From assembly GCF_024172085.1 (NCBI RefSeq), contig NZ_JAMZDZ010000001.1, positions 4,960,001 to 5,024,000 on the forward strand: DNA of 64,000 nt, in the 5' to 3' direction. The notes below the pieces were generated by a model. It was not told the DNA's origin and ran no database searches. It was given only the letters and a program-made list of their open reading frames with translations. The stretch is from Hamadaea flava (GTDB lineage: Bacteria > Actinomycetota > Actinomycetes > Mycobacteriales > Micromonosporaceae). Positions 25,766 to 35,578 of this stretch are shown piece by piece; the stretch's first letter is position 1; each line of letters begins with the position of its first letter. A program made the translations under genes and the position numbers.

Positions 25766-26737
25766 TCAGGGTGCGACACGGACCGCGTGCCGCACCCCGG
25801 CCCGAGCCCGGTCCAAATAGGCGCGGACGATCGTGGCGAGCACGGCCGCCGGGTCGATCCGCAGCTCGTTGGCGGTGAAGGTCAGGACGAGCACGCCGTA
25901 TTCCGTGAAGGCCTGCTGGCGGCGCAGTCGCCGGGTCCACGCCTCGGGCGAGGGGTCCTGGTCGGGCGCGATGACTTCCAGCGCGATCGCGGTGTCGGCG
26001 ATCCAGCCGTCCGGCGTCGGCAACGCCTCGCCGTCCGGCCCGAGCAGCGCGGGCTGCCAGCGGATCTCGGGCAACGCCGGATTGCTCGCGCACAGCTCCC
26101 GCAACCGGGTCAGCGGCGAACCGCGCAATCCCTGCTCCACCTCGGTGAGCGCCGCGCGCAGCAGCAGGCTCCCGCGCTTCGGCCCGTCACGCAGCTCGTC
26201 CTGCAACGCGTCCAGGGTGGTCAGCCGCCGCTGCAACGACTCCACCACCAGCGTGCGGGCCGCGTTTTGGTCCAGTCCCGGGACCATCCGCACGGTGTCG
26301 GCCACGGCTCGTGCGGGCGAGACCACCGCCATCCGGCCGATGGTGGTCGCTCTCGGATCCAATCTATGGGTACGCGAGACGGCGGCGAACCGGGCCGGCG
26401 ACAGGCGTCGGCGATCCGGGATCAGCACGTGCACCAGGTCGTCAGCCGGTGCGGAGTGGACGACGTGCAGCTGAAGCGCGGTCGGCCCGGTGAGCTGCGC
26501 GGACTCCCCCGCGTACAGGAGGCTGGCGAAGGCTCGCTGCTCCCGGCTCAGCGGACCGCCATGGGTGGCGTAGACGGCGGGCAGGACGGTCTGCCAGACG
26601 CCCCGCTCCAACCGCCAGCGCAGTGCGCCCTTCGTCAGGGAGTCGGGCATGCCGCCGAGGACCTGGTCCCGCCGGACCAGGCCGTATTGCTTCTCCAGCA
26701 GCCCGTCCAGGTCGGGGCGCGGCCATCGCCTCGGCAT
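25766..26737 (-). CDS. AbiEi-like antitoxin-domain protein with DUF559-type C-terminus
   Basis: 323 residues. The N-terminal ~90 residues (LDGLLEKQYGLVRRDQVLGG...RWRLERGVWQTVLPAVYATH) match the winged-helix AbiEi_4 antitoxin domain. The C-terminal ~120 residues (DGWIADTAIALEVIAPDQD...QQAFTEYGVLVLTFTANEL) look like the degenerate restriction-endonuclease-like (DUF559/VSR) fold common in actinobacteria. No adjacent AbiEii nucleotidyltransferase toxin is present, so it is not a complete type IV toxin-antitoxin pair. Probably a DNA-binding protein of unknown role. Stand-alone gene. Confidence 0.8.
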   Translation of the reverse strand: MPRRWPRPDLDGLLEKQYGLVRRDQVLGGMPDSLTKGALRWRLERGVWQTVLPAVYATHGGPLSREQRAFASLLYAGESAQLTGPTALQLHVVHSAPADDLVHVLIPDRRRLSPARFAAVSRTHRLDPRATTIGRMAVVSPARAVADTVRMVPGLDQNAARTLVVESLQRRLTTLDALQDELRDGPKRGSLLLRAALTEVEQGLRGSPLTRLRELCASNPALPEIRWQPALLGPDGEALPTPDGWIADTAIALEVIAPDQDPSPEAWTRRLRRQQAFTEYGVLVLTFTANELRIDPAAVLATIVRAYLDRARAGVRHAVRVAP

Positions 26738-26866
26738 GGCGGCCAGCCTGCCGGAGCGAGGCGTTCCCTGTTAAGTGCCTGTGGATAACGATTCTTCATC
26801 AAAGACCCAGGTCAGGACGCTGTCACAACACCACTGGGGCTTTGATCACCTTTCGCAGCGCTTGGG

Positions 26867-26900
26867 CTGCGTCGACCACACCGCGCTGCGTCGACCACAC
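26867..26900. repeat. 19-nt direct repeat with GTCGAC
   Basis: CTGCGTCGACCACAC occurs at 26867-26881 and 26886-26900, in phase at 19 nt. It lies in the ~200-bp gap between the AbiEi-like gene (leftward start 26737) and the stop of the small gene at 26940. It may be an iterated binding site for the adjacent regulator-like protein. Confidence 0.6.
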
Positions 26901-26939
26901 AACGCTGGGCGGTCGCTGCGCTGGGCGTATCCCTTGTCC

Positions 26940-27197
26940 CTAGCCTTCGGGCCGGTGGAGCAAGCCGACCGCGAGCTGATGCACCGCCTGGAGGTCGTCC
27001 GGGGCGACCAGCGGGACCGCACCACCCGTGATCTTGTACCACTCCGCCGCACCCTTGTACTGCACGGACGTCCGGGCTGTGGCACCGTCGAGCGTGGTAC
27101 GCAGCGTGAGATCGCCGGTGACCACACCCACCTCGTCGGTCATCACCCCACCGGGGCCGGGCACGATGTCGGTGACGAGTTCGGCGGGCGTGGTCAT
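26940..27197 (-). CDS. Small hypothetical protein downstream of the HNH nuclease gene
   Basis: 85 residues, not recognised. Beta-rich, with LTLRTTLDGATARTSVQYKG followed by the WYKITGGAVPL segment. No signal peptide, so cytoplasmic. AGGAG sits about six bases before ATG 27197 and the gene is only 12 bp after the secreted-nuclease gene, so the two form an operon. An immunity role is conceivable but unsupported; it could equally be unrelated. Confidence 0.7.
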   Translation of the reverse strand: MTTPAELVTDIVPGPGGVMTDEVGVVTGDLTLRTTLDGATARTSVQYKGAAEWYKITGGAVPLVAPDDLQAVHQLAVGLLHRPEG

Positions 27198-27209
27198 CCG
27201 GGTCTCCTG

Positions 27210-27857
27210 TCAGGCGCAGGTCTTGAGCATCGCGGAGAGGGCGTCCTTCTCCTTGGCCGTGATCGTGAGCTTGTAGTACGCCTTCACGGTGATCCAGTCC
27301 TGGGCGTAGACGCACCAGGCGTCCTGCGACGGCGGCTTCCACGTCGACGGGTCCTGGTCGCCCTTGGACCGGTTGGAGCTGGCCGAGACGGCGAACAGCT
27401 GCGGGCGCTCCATGTCGTTGGCGAAGTCGGACCGCTGCTCGTCGGTCCACTTGTCGGCACCCGACCGCCAGGCGTTGGCCAGCGGCACCATGTGGTCGAT
27501 GTCGACCTTGGTCAGCTCGGTCTGGGTGGTGTCGTCGTACCAGCTCGCCCAGCTGCCGCCGGTGACGTTGCAGCCGCTGAGCTTGACGTTCTTGCCGTCG
27601 CGCTGCAGGACCTTGTCCCGGACGTCGCAACCGGTCCCGGCGCTGCGCCAATGGGGGAACCGATCGCGCGAGTACCCGGTCATCGGGTGCGCGTCGGCGA
27701 TCTTGAGGCTCGCGAGGGCGGTCGAGACCGCCCCAGCGGCGGTGGGCTTGAGCCCACCCGTGGATGAGGATGGGCTCGCGAGCGGATCCTCGGTGCAGCC
27801 CGCGGCGAACACGAGGGCGGCGGCGAGCGCGCCGATGAGGCGAAGGGGGGTACGCAC
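27210..27857 (-). CDS. Secreted HNH (DUF1524/GmrSD-type) nuclease lipoprotein
   Basis: 215 residues. The signal peptide ends with a lipobox LVFAAGC (Cys at 21), so it is anchored to the outer face of the membrane. The HNH core is VDIDHMVPLANAWRSGA with a distal NDMERPQLFAVSASSNRSKGD and the Asn of the HNH triad. Two Cys pairs (GTGCDVRDK...LSGCN; WCVYAQ...KTCA) suggest a disulfide-stabilised exoenzyme. The family is widespread in actinobacteria; members probably degrade extracellular nucleic acid. GTG 27857 is preferred over the longer 27947 reading because it begins right at the signal peptide, with GGGAG upstream. Confidence 0.88.
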   Translation of the reverse strand: MRTPLRLIGALAAALVFAAGCTEDPLASPSSSTGGLKPTAAGAVSTALASLKIADAHPMTGYSRDRFPHWRSAGTGCDVRDKVLQRDGKNVKLSGCNVTGGSWASWYDDTTQTELTKVDIDHMVPLANAWRSGADKWTDEQRSDFANDMERPQLFAVSASSNRSKGDQDPSTWKPPSQDAWCVYAQDWITVKAYYKLTITAKEKDALSAMLKTCA

Positions 27858-27955
27858 GCTGAGAGTCTCCCTTGGACCGAGGGGGTGTGGTAAGGATTCT
27901 CCCGCGCGTCGGCGTGTCAAACCTCCCTGGGCGACTTGACTGCCCAAGGAAGATG

Positions 27956-29395
27956 GTGATCGTGACGGAGCTGCGCCTCGGGACGACGGCGGGCCGGGCG
28001 ACCCTGGCCGCGGCGGTGCTCGCCAGCGGCATGGCCTTCCTGGACACCACGATCGTCACCGTGGCGCTGCCGGCGATCGGCGAGGATCTCAGCGCCAAGC
28101 TGTCCGGTCTCCAATGGACCGTCACCGGCTACACCCTGACGCTGGCCGCGTTCGTGCTGCTCGGCGGGGCGCTCGGCGATCGGCACGGCCGCCGGAAGAT
28201 CTTCCTGATCGGCGTCGGCTGGTTCACCCTGGCCTCCATCGCCTGCGGCTTCGCCCCGACGATCGAGGCGCTGATCGCCGCCCGCATCCTCCAAGGCGTC
28301 GGTGCCGCCCTGCTCACCCCTGGTTCGATGGCCATCCTGCAGGCGTCGTTCGCGCCGGAGGACCGGTCGAAGGCGATCGGCGCGTGGTCGGGACTGTCCG
28401 GGGTGTCCACCGCGATCGGCCCGTTCATCGGCGGCTGGCTGATCGACGTGCTGAACTGGCAGGCGGTGTTCTTCCTCAACGTCCCGCTCGCCCTCGCGGT
28501 GTGCTGGCTCGCCCGGCGGATGCCGGAAAGCCGCAACCTGATCGCGCGGCACACACGGTTCGACGTCGCGGGCGCCGTGCTGGGCGCGCTCGGCCTCGCC
28601 GGATTCACGTACGCCCTGATCGCCACGCCGGAAGAGGGCTTCGGCAGCCCAGAGGTCTGGGCCGGCTTCGCCGTCGGCGTGTTCTGCCTGTTCACCTTCA
28701 TCGCCGTGGAACGCCGCCGGAGCCGTCCGGGCGTCGGCATCTCCGACCACGAAGGGCGTCCCCGCATCGTCGCCATGATGCCGACGTCGCTGTTCGGCTC
28801 GCGTACGTTCAGCCTGCTCAACGCGTACACGGTCGTCGTCTATGGCGCGATGGGCGGACTGCTGTTCTTCCTCGCCATCCAGCTGCAGACGGTGTCGGGC
28901 TACTCCGCGCTGGAAGCCGGGATCGCCACCCTCCCGATGACGTTGCTACTGCTGGTGGGCTCCGGACGCAGCGCCGCACTGGCCGCCCGGATCGGTCCCC
29001 GGCCGCAACTGGTCCTCGGCCCGATCCTCTGCGCCGGCGGCACGCTCCTGCTCCTCGCCGTCGACGAGAACACCCTCTACTGGCGAGACGTCCTACCCGG
29101 CGCGATCGTCTTCGGCCTCGGCCTGACCCTCCAAGTCGCCCCGCTGACCGCCTCGGTCCTCGCCGCCGTCGACGACGCGTACGCGGGCATCGCGAGCGGG
29201 ATCAACAACGCCGCCGCCCGCGCCGCCTCGTTGCTGGCCGTCGCCGGGCTGCCGATGATCGTCGGGCTCGCCGGAGCGGCGTACGCGAACCCGGAAGCCT
29301 TCAACTCCGGCTACCACGAGGCGTTGTGGTGGTGTGCCGGTGGTCTCGCCGCCGGGGCGGCGCTGGCCGCCTTCCTCCGCCCCCGTCGCTCCTAG
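27956..29395 (+). CDS. MFS multidrug transporter (DHA2, 14 TMS type)
   Basis: 479 residues with 14 predicted helices, EmrB/QacA type. Motif A-like GALGDRHGRRKIFLIG in the loop between TM2 and TM3, motif C-like GPFIGGWLIDVLNWQAVFFLNVP region, and the N-terminal MAFLDTTIVTVALPAIG start typical of DHA2. Proton-driven export of drugs or metabolites is inferred. The start GTG 27956 is best placed relative to AAGGA (27946-27950). A TTGACT ~20 nt upstream may be the -35. Divergent from the HNH gene by 98 bp. Confidence 0.9.
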   Translation: MIVTELRLGTTAGRATLAAAVLASGMAFLDTTIVTVALPAIGEDLSAKLSGLQWTVTGYTLTLAAFVLLGGALGDRHGRRKIFLIGVGWFTLASIACGFAPTIEALIAARILQGVGAALLTPGSMAILQASFAPEDRSKAIGAWSGLSGVSTAIGPFIGGWLIDVLNWQAVFFLNVPLALAVCWLARRMPESRNLIARHTRFDVAGAVLGALGLAGFTYALIATPEEGFGSPEVWAGFAVGVFCLFTFIAVERRRSRPGVGISDHEGRPRIVAMMPTSLFGSRTFSLLNAYTVVVYGAMGGLLFFLAIQLQTVSGYSALEAGIATLPMTLLLLVGSGRSAALAARIGPRPQLVLGPILCAGGTLLLLAVDENTLYWRDVLPGAIVFGLGLTLQVAPLTASVLAAVDDAYAGIASGINNAAARAASLLAVAGLPMIVGLAGAAYANPEAFNSGYHEALWWCAGGLAAGAALAAFLRPRRS

Positions 29396-29430
29396 CGCTC
29401 GCCCGCTCGGGCCGCCTTCAGCAGCAGATG

Positions 29431-29475
29431 AGGGATATGCCTGCGATCTTGGTCCAAGATCGCAGGCATATCCCT
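29431..29475. repeat. Near-perfect 45-nt palindrome (class 1) at a convergent junction
   Basis: 22-bp perfect arms (29431-29452 and 29454-29475) around a single central base, running from AGGGATATGCCTGC to a core GATCTTGGTCCAAGATC. The core matches the palindrome at 9619-9683. It lies between the convergent MFS and leuA genes and could terminate both. Confidence 0.9.
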
Positions 29476-29506
29476 GATCTGACGGGTACGCCTGACGGAG
29501 AAGGGG

Positions 29507-31345
<1,839 letters not shown>

Positions 31346-31348
31346 TCA

Positions 31349-31383
31349 CCGCGACGAGATGCCGGTCTCAGGCCTCGTCGCGG
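31349..31383. promoter_or_regulatory. Long inverted repeat between leuA and the MFS gene
   Basis: CCGCGACGAG (31349-31358) and CTCGTCGCGG (31374-31383) are perfect arms. The stem extends by GCC/GGC after a 2-nt bulge and has a 7-nt loop. It lies between divergent genes, 130-165 nt upstream of leuA and 114-148 nt upstream of the MFS start. It could be an operator or a leuA leader structure; no Leu-rich leader peptide was found. Confidence 0.5.
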
Positions 31384-31496
31384 CAGCGAAGGAGAAGCGC
31401 ACGCCACATGACCTTGGCAACATTACCGGCAGATCACGGACCTGGTACGCACCTCCCACATCGCGGGAAGAGCGGGTTGCCGCCGGTGAACGGATC

Positions 31497-32771
31497 ATGG
31501 TCGAATCCCGGACCATGGGGGAACGACTGCTGAACAGGATCTTGCCGCCGCCCGGACTACCCCGGCGACTGGCCGTGCAATCGGCGATCATCGCTACCGG
31601 CTCCGGCACCTTCCTCACCGGAAGCGTCGTCTTCTTCACCCAGATCGTGGGTCTCACCCCGGTGCAGATCGGCCTCGGCTTCTCGATCGTCGGCGGCGTC
31701 GGCCTGGTCGGCTCGCTCCCGCTGGGGCATCTCGCGGACCGGATGGGCGGCAAGCGCGCGTGGGTCCTCGGCGCGCTCGGTGAGGCCGCCGCGTTCGCCT
31801 GCTACCCGTTCGCGCGCGGGTTCTGGTCGTTCGTCGCCGTCATCGTGGTCGCCTCGGTCGCCGACATGCTCGCCAACGGCGGTCGCACCGTTTACACCGC
31901 CGCAGCGCTGCCCAGCGAGAGCCGGGTCCGGATCATGGCGTTCATGCGGGCGTACCTCAACGTCGGCTTCACGATCGGCGCGGGCCTGGGTGCGGCCGCG
32001 TTGGCGCTGAACTCGCACGCGGGCCTGATCGCGCTCGTCCTCGCCAACGCGTTCGGCCTGTGCGTGAACGCGTTCGTGGTGTCCCGCATGCCCACGATTC
32101 ACGCGCCGCGCGAGACGCGTACCCGGACCAGCCCATGGGGCGTGCTGCGCGATCACCCCTACACCGCGCTGTCCGTACTGCTCTCGGTGATCTGGCTGCA
32201 CGGCATGATCTTCAACGAGATCATGCCGCTGTGGGCCGTCACGATGACCGACGTGCCCAAGCCTGTGCTCGGCGCGCTGTTCGCGCTCAACACCGTGATG
32301 GCCGTGCTGCTTCAGGTTCCGGCCACGCGCGGCGCCGACTCGCTTTCCGGATCGGTACGCCTCATGCGGTGGGCCGGACTGGCGAGTGCGATCGCCTGTC
32401 CCGTCATCGCGTTGAGCGGGATGACGCATGGGTGGCTGACGGTGGCGGTCCTCGCCGCCGGTGTCGCGCTGACGACCGCCACGGAATTGTGGGCGTCGGC
32501 GGCCCAATGGTTCTTCCAGACCGAGATCCCGCCCGCCGACCAGCGCGGCGCGTACGTCGGGGGCAGTCGCTCGATCGCGGGCGTCGCCAAGATGGTCGGC
32601 CCGGCCTCGCTGACCTTCCTCGCCATCCAGACCGGCGGCTGGGGCTGGTGGCTCATCGCGCTGCTCTTCCTCGGTTGCACTGTCGCGATCGGACCGATCA
32701 TCGGCTGGGTGGAGCGCACTCCGCGCAACGGAGCGGCCGTCCCCGCCCCGGAGCCGGTAACCGTCGCGTGA
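31497..32771 (+). CDS. MFS transporter
   Basis: 424 residues with 12 predicted helices. Typical motif A GHLADRMGGKRAWVLG in loop 2-3 and a large central break near ~200-215 (ETRTRTSPWGVL). Resembles the broad MFS_1 family of drug/sugar efflux proteins; substrate unknown. Start is uncertain: ATG 31497 gives MVESRTMGERL, ATG 31515 is an alternative. Neither has a good Shine-Dalgarno. Divergent from leuA across 277 bp. Confidence 0.88.
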   Translation: MVESRTMGERLLNRILPPPGLPRRLAVQSAIIATGSGTFLTGSVVFFTQIVGLTPVQIGLGFSIVGGVGLVGSLPLGHLADRMGGKRAWVLGALGEAAAFACYPFARGFWSFVAVIVVASVADMLANGGRTVYTAAALPSESRVRIMAFMRAYLNVGFTIGAGLGAAALALNSHAGLIALVLANAFGLCVNAFVVSRMPTIHAPRETRTRTSPWGVLRDHPYTALSVLLSVIWLHGMIFNEIMPLWAVTMTDVPKPVLGALFALNTVMAVLLQVPATRGADSLSGSVRLMRWAGLASAIACPVIALSGMTHGWLTVAVLAAGVALTTATELWASAAQWFFQTEIPPADQRGAYVGGSRSIAGVAKMVGPASLTFLAIQTGGWGWWLIALLFLGCTVAIGPIIGWVERTPRNGAAVPAPEPVTVA

Positions 32772-32856
32772 TCACCAGGACCACCGGCGACGGTTGACTG
32801 CGCTAGCCTGGCGGTCCTCACGAAACCCCGTCACAACAAACCAACGGGAGGCCATT

Positions 32857-34446
32857 GTGCGGCAAAGAGCTGCGACATGGCGGTTTGTCGGCGTGTTCAT
32901 GACCATGATCGCCGCCGCCGCCGCCGCTGTCGCCGTCGCCTTACCAGCCGAGGCGGCTGGTCCGGAGATCCACCAGGTCACGCTGACGGACGGACTTCTG
33001 CAGCCACGCTCGAGCGCGGCCGATCCAGAGAACTCCGTCCGCCTCACTCCGCAGATGGTCGCCTCGGCCGAGGGCGTCCTAACTGGACTGGTGTACAAGT
33101 ATGACGTCAGCGGCCTCGCCGGAGTGGCCGGATACCGCAAGCCCTTCGACGCCTGCACCGAAGCGGCATCGATTCTGACCTGCCCGGCATCGACGGCGGT
33201 CGGGTTCCATCCCCCGGCTCCCACTTTGGCGCCTGCGCTGACCGTCTTCGCCTTGCCAGGAGTGGCGGCCGGCCTCTCTGGAACGGTCAAGTTCGAGGTC
33301 GTCGCCCCCTCAGGCACGGTGACCGCCTCGGCGCGAGTGACGGTTGCCGAGCTGGTCGACCTTACCGGTGACGGCGGCAGCACGGCGACCGTCGCACCCG
33401 GCGGTCGGTTCGACGCCGAATTCCAGGTGAAGAACACCGGCTCGCGGGCCGTTCACGGCGTGGTGGCGGGATCTGCGTCTCTTGACCAGGGCTTCCCTTA
33501 CATGAACGCGATGGTCCAGCCGGCGGCGCGCTTCGAGAACTGCTTCTACTCCGGGGATCTCCTCGTGAGCTGCCGATTCGACGCTGAGCTTCTGCCCGGT
33601 CACACCTACCGATTCACGCATCCGTTGCAGGTCCGGGCTGACGCCGTGGCACCCACACGGTCTGTCGTCACACTGGACTGGTCCACGTCTGCGGAGCGTC
33701 CGGATTCGACCGGAACGGCCGGTACCAACGGCAAGCTGGCGCTGATCGATGTCACGACCGGCCTGCCGGCCGCTCCCGCCAAGGACGGCGTGGCGCAGAA
33801 GGACGTCCTGCGGTTTGCGGATGGCACGGGCGGTTTGTTAACGCGCCTCAACCACTCGGCCGCAGTTGTGACCATCCGGGGCGACCAGCGTGGAGACGCG
33901 TACGCCGTCGGCGACTCGGCGCAGGTTGCCGTGGGCGGGTCCGTCGCGGTTCAGCTGGGCCTCGGGAACAACGGGCCCGCCGCGCTCAACCTGGAACAAT
34001 TCCAGCCACTGCGAGTGGTCGTCACCGCCCCGGCGGGCAGCGTCATCGTCGGGGCACCGGCCGCGTGCCAGGTCACGTCGGACAAGTCGACCGCGACCTG
34101 TCCGATCCGCGACGTCGTCGCCGCTGGGGAAAGCCGCACGCTTGACCTGACTCTGCGAGTCGATCACCTCGTCGCGGGTGCCACCGGCAGCGTCAAGGTG
34201 ATCGGCACGACCGGATCGACAGCTCCCCCAGCGGCGGAGGACCTCGATCCCACCAACAACACCGCCACGATCGTGCTCACCGCGCCGACGACGTCCCCGT
34301 CCTCGTCCCCGAGCATCACCGAGCCCGGCGGGCTGCCGGTCACCGGCCTTCCGGTCGCGGTGGTGGCGGCAGCGGGTCTGCTGCTGGCCGGTACGGGCTT
34401 CGTGCTCTACCGGGTGGCCCGTCGCCGACGGTTGACGGAGATCTGA
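32857..34446 (+). CDS. LPxTG-anchored cell-surface protein
   Basis: 529 residues. GTG 32857, with CGGGAGGCC just upstream, starts a signal peptide (FMTMIAAAAAAVAVALPAEAA, cut after ~AEAA). The mature part has tandem beta-sandwich domains with DUF11/CARDB-like features (FQVKNTGSRAVHGV and LGLGNNGPAALNLEQF) and four conserved Cys in two pairs. The C-terminal sorting signal is LPVTG at 493-497, then a hydrophobic stretch and the basic tail RRRRLTEI. So a sortase is expected to attach it to peptidoglycan. Ligand unknown. The sorting motif differs from the LAxTG of class E sortases. Confidence 0.88.
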   Translation: MRQRAATWRFVGVFMTMIAAAAAAVAVALPAEAAGPEIHQVTLTDGLLQPRSSAADPENSVRLTPQMVASAEGVLTGLVYKYDVSGLAGVAGYRKPFDACTEAASILTCPASTAVGFHPPAPTLAPALTVFALPGVAAGLSGTVKFEVVAPSGTVTASARVTVAELVDLTGDGGSTATVAPGGRFDAEFQVKNTGSRAVHGVVAGSASLDQGFPYMNAMVQPAARFENCFYSGDLLVSCRFDAELLPGHTYRFTHPLQVRADAVAPTRSVVTLDWSTSAERPDSTGTAGTNGKLALIDVTTGLPAAPAKDGVAQKDVLRFADGTGGLLTRLNHSAAVVTIRGDQRGDAYAVGDSAQVAVGGSVAVQLGLGNNGPAALNLEQFQPLRVVVTAPAGSVIVGAPAACQVTSDKSTATCPIRDVVAAGESRTLDLTLRVDHLVAGATGSVKVIGTTGSTAPPAAEDLDPTNNTATIVLTAPTTSPSSSPSITEPGGLPVTGLPVAVVAAAGLLLAGTGFVLYRVARRRRLTEI

Positions 34447-34460
34447 CCGGCACGCATGAC

Positions 34461-34494
34461 GAAGGCCGGCGAGGACACTGCCTCGCCGGCCTTC
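34461..34494. terminator. Bidirectional terminator
   Basis: GAAGGCCGGCGAGG (34461-34474) and CCTCGCCGGCCTTC (34481-34494) are perfect 14-bp arms with a 6-nt loop between convergent genes (stops at 34446 and 34507). Confidence 0.88.
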
Positions 34495-34506
34495 GGCGTA
34501 CCGGGG

Positions 34507-35574
34507 TCAGCGGGTGGCGGGGACGAACTCCGCCGCGATCAGCTCCGCGATCTGGGCGGTGTTGAGCGCCGCGCCCTTGCGAAGGTTGTCGCCGGTGACG
34601 AAGAAGTCGAGGGCTCGCGGGTCGTCGAGCGAGCGGCGCAGGCGGCCGATCCAGGACGGGTCGGTGCCCACGGCGTCGATCGGCATCGGGAACTCGCCGT
34701 TGGCCGGGTCGTCGACGAGGATGACGCCGGGCGCGCCGCGCAGCACCTCACGGGCTCCCTCAGCGTCCACTTCGGAGCCGAAGACGGCGTGCACCGAGAT
34801 CGAGTGGCCGCGGCTGACCGGCACCCGTACGCAGGTCGCGCTGACCTTGAGGTCGGGTAGCCCGAGGATCTTCCGGGACTCGTTGCGCATCTTCAGTTCC
34901 TCGGACGACCAGCCGCCGTCCTTGAGCGAACCCGCCCACGGGATGACGTTGAGCGCGACCGGAGCTGGGAAGGGGCCGAGGTCGTCGCCCACGGCGTTGC
35001 GGACGTTGCCGGTACGCGAGCCGAGCGCCCGATCTCCGGCGACTCGGGTGAGCTGGTCGTGCAGGGCGTCGACGCCGGCCTGACCGGCTCCTGAGACCGC
35101 CTGGTACGAGGCCAGCACCAGCTCCTTGAGGCCGTACTCGCGGTGCAGCGGGGCGACCGCGACGATCATGGCCAGCGTGGTGCAGTTGGCGTTGGCGATG
35201 ATGCCCCGGTTCCGGTTGCGGGTCTGCTCCGGATTGATCTCGGGCACCACCAGCGGGACGTCGGGGTCCATCCGGAACGCGCCCGAGTTGTCCACGACGA
35301 TCGCGCCCGCCTCGGCGGCGACCGGGGCCCAGGCGGCCGAGATCTCGTCGGGCACGTCGAACATCGCGACGTCGATGCCCTCGAACGCGTCCGTGCTGAG
35401 CGCGACGACCTCGACCTGTTCGCCCCGCACCGACAGCCGCTTGCCGGCCGAGCGCGGGGAGGCGATCAGGCGGATCTCGCCCCAGACGTTCTTGCGGCTG
35501 GTCAGGATTTCCAGCATCACGGTGCCGACAGCGCCGGTGGCGCCGACGACAGCGAGGTTCGGCAGCTTGCTCAC
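34507..35574 (-). CDS. asd: Aspartate-semialdehyde dehydrogenase
   Basis: 355 residues. Reduces aspartyl phosphate to aspartate semialdehyde for Lys, Met, Thr and diaminopimelate. NADP-binding VVGATGAVGTVMLEIL at the N-terminus, ANANCTT with the catalytic Cys, SYQAVSGAGQAG, and RVPVSRGHSISVH with active-site His. Starts four bases after lysC stops, so it is the second gene of the aspartate-pathway operon. Confidence 0.96.
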   Translation of the reverse strand: MSKLPNLAVVGATGAVGTVMLEILTSRKNVWGEIRLIASPRSAGKRLSVRGEQVEVVALSTDAFEGIDVAMFDVPDEISAAWAPVAAEAGAIVVDNSGAFRMDPDVPLVVPEINPEQTRNRNRGIIANANCTTLAMIVAVAPLHREYGLKELVLASYQAVSGAGQAGVDALHDQLTRVAGDRALGSRTGNVRNAVGDDLGPFPAPVALNVIPWAGSLKDGGWSSEELKMRNESRKILGLPDLKVSATCVRVPVSRGHSISVHAVFGSEVDAEGAREVLRGAPGVILVDDPANGEFPMPIDAVGTDPSWIGRLRRSLDDPRALDFFVTGDNLRKGAALNTAQIAELIAAEFVPATR

Positions 35575-35578
35575 GCGA

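Noticed and set aside
25766-26737. Complete type IV toxin-antitoxin system
   Set aside because: The AbiEi-like protein has no neighbouring AbiEii-type nucleotidyltransferase.
26775-27767. 330-codon + strand frame
   Set aside because: Runs opposite the small gene and HNH nuclease gene; no start signal and no family features.
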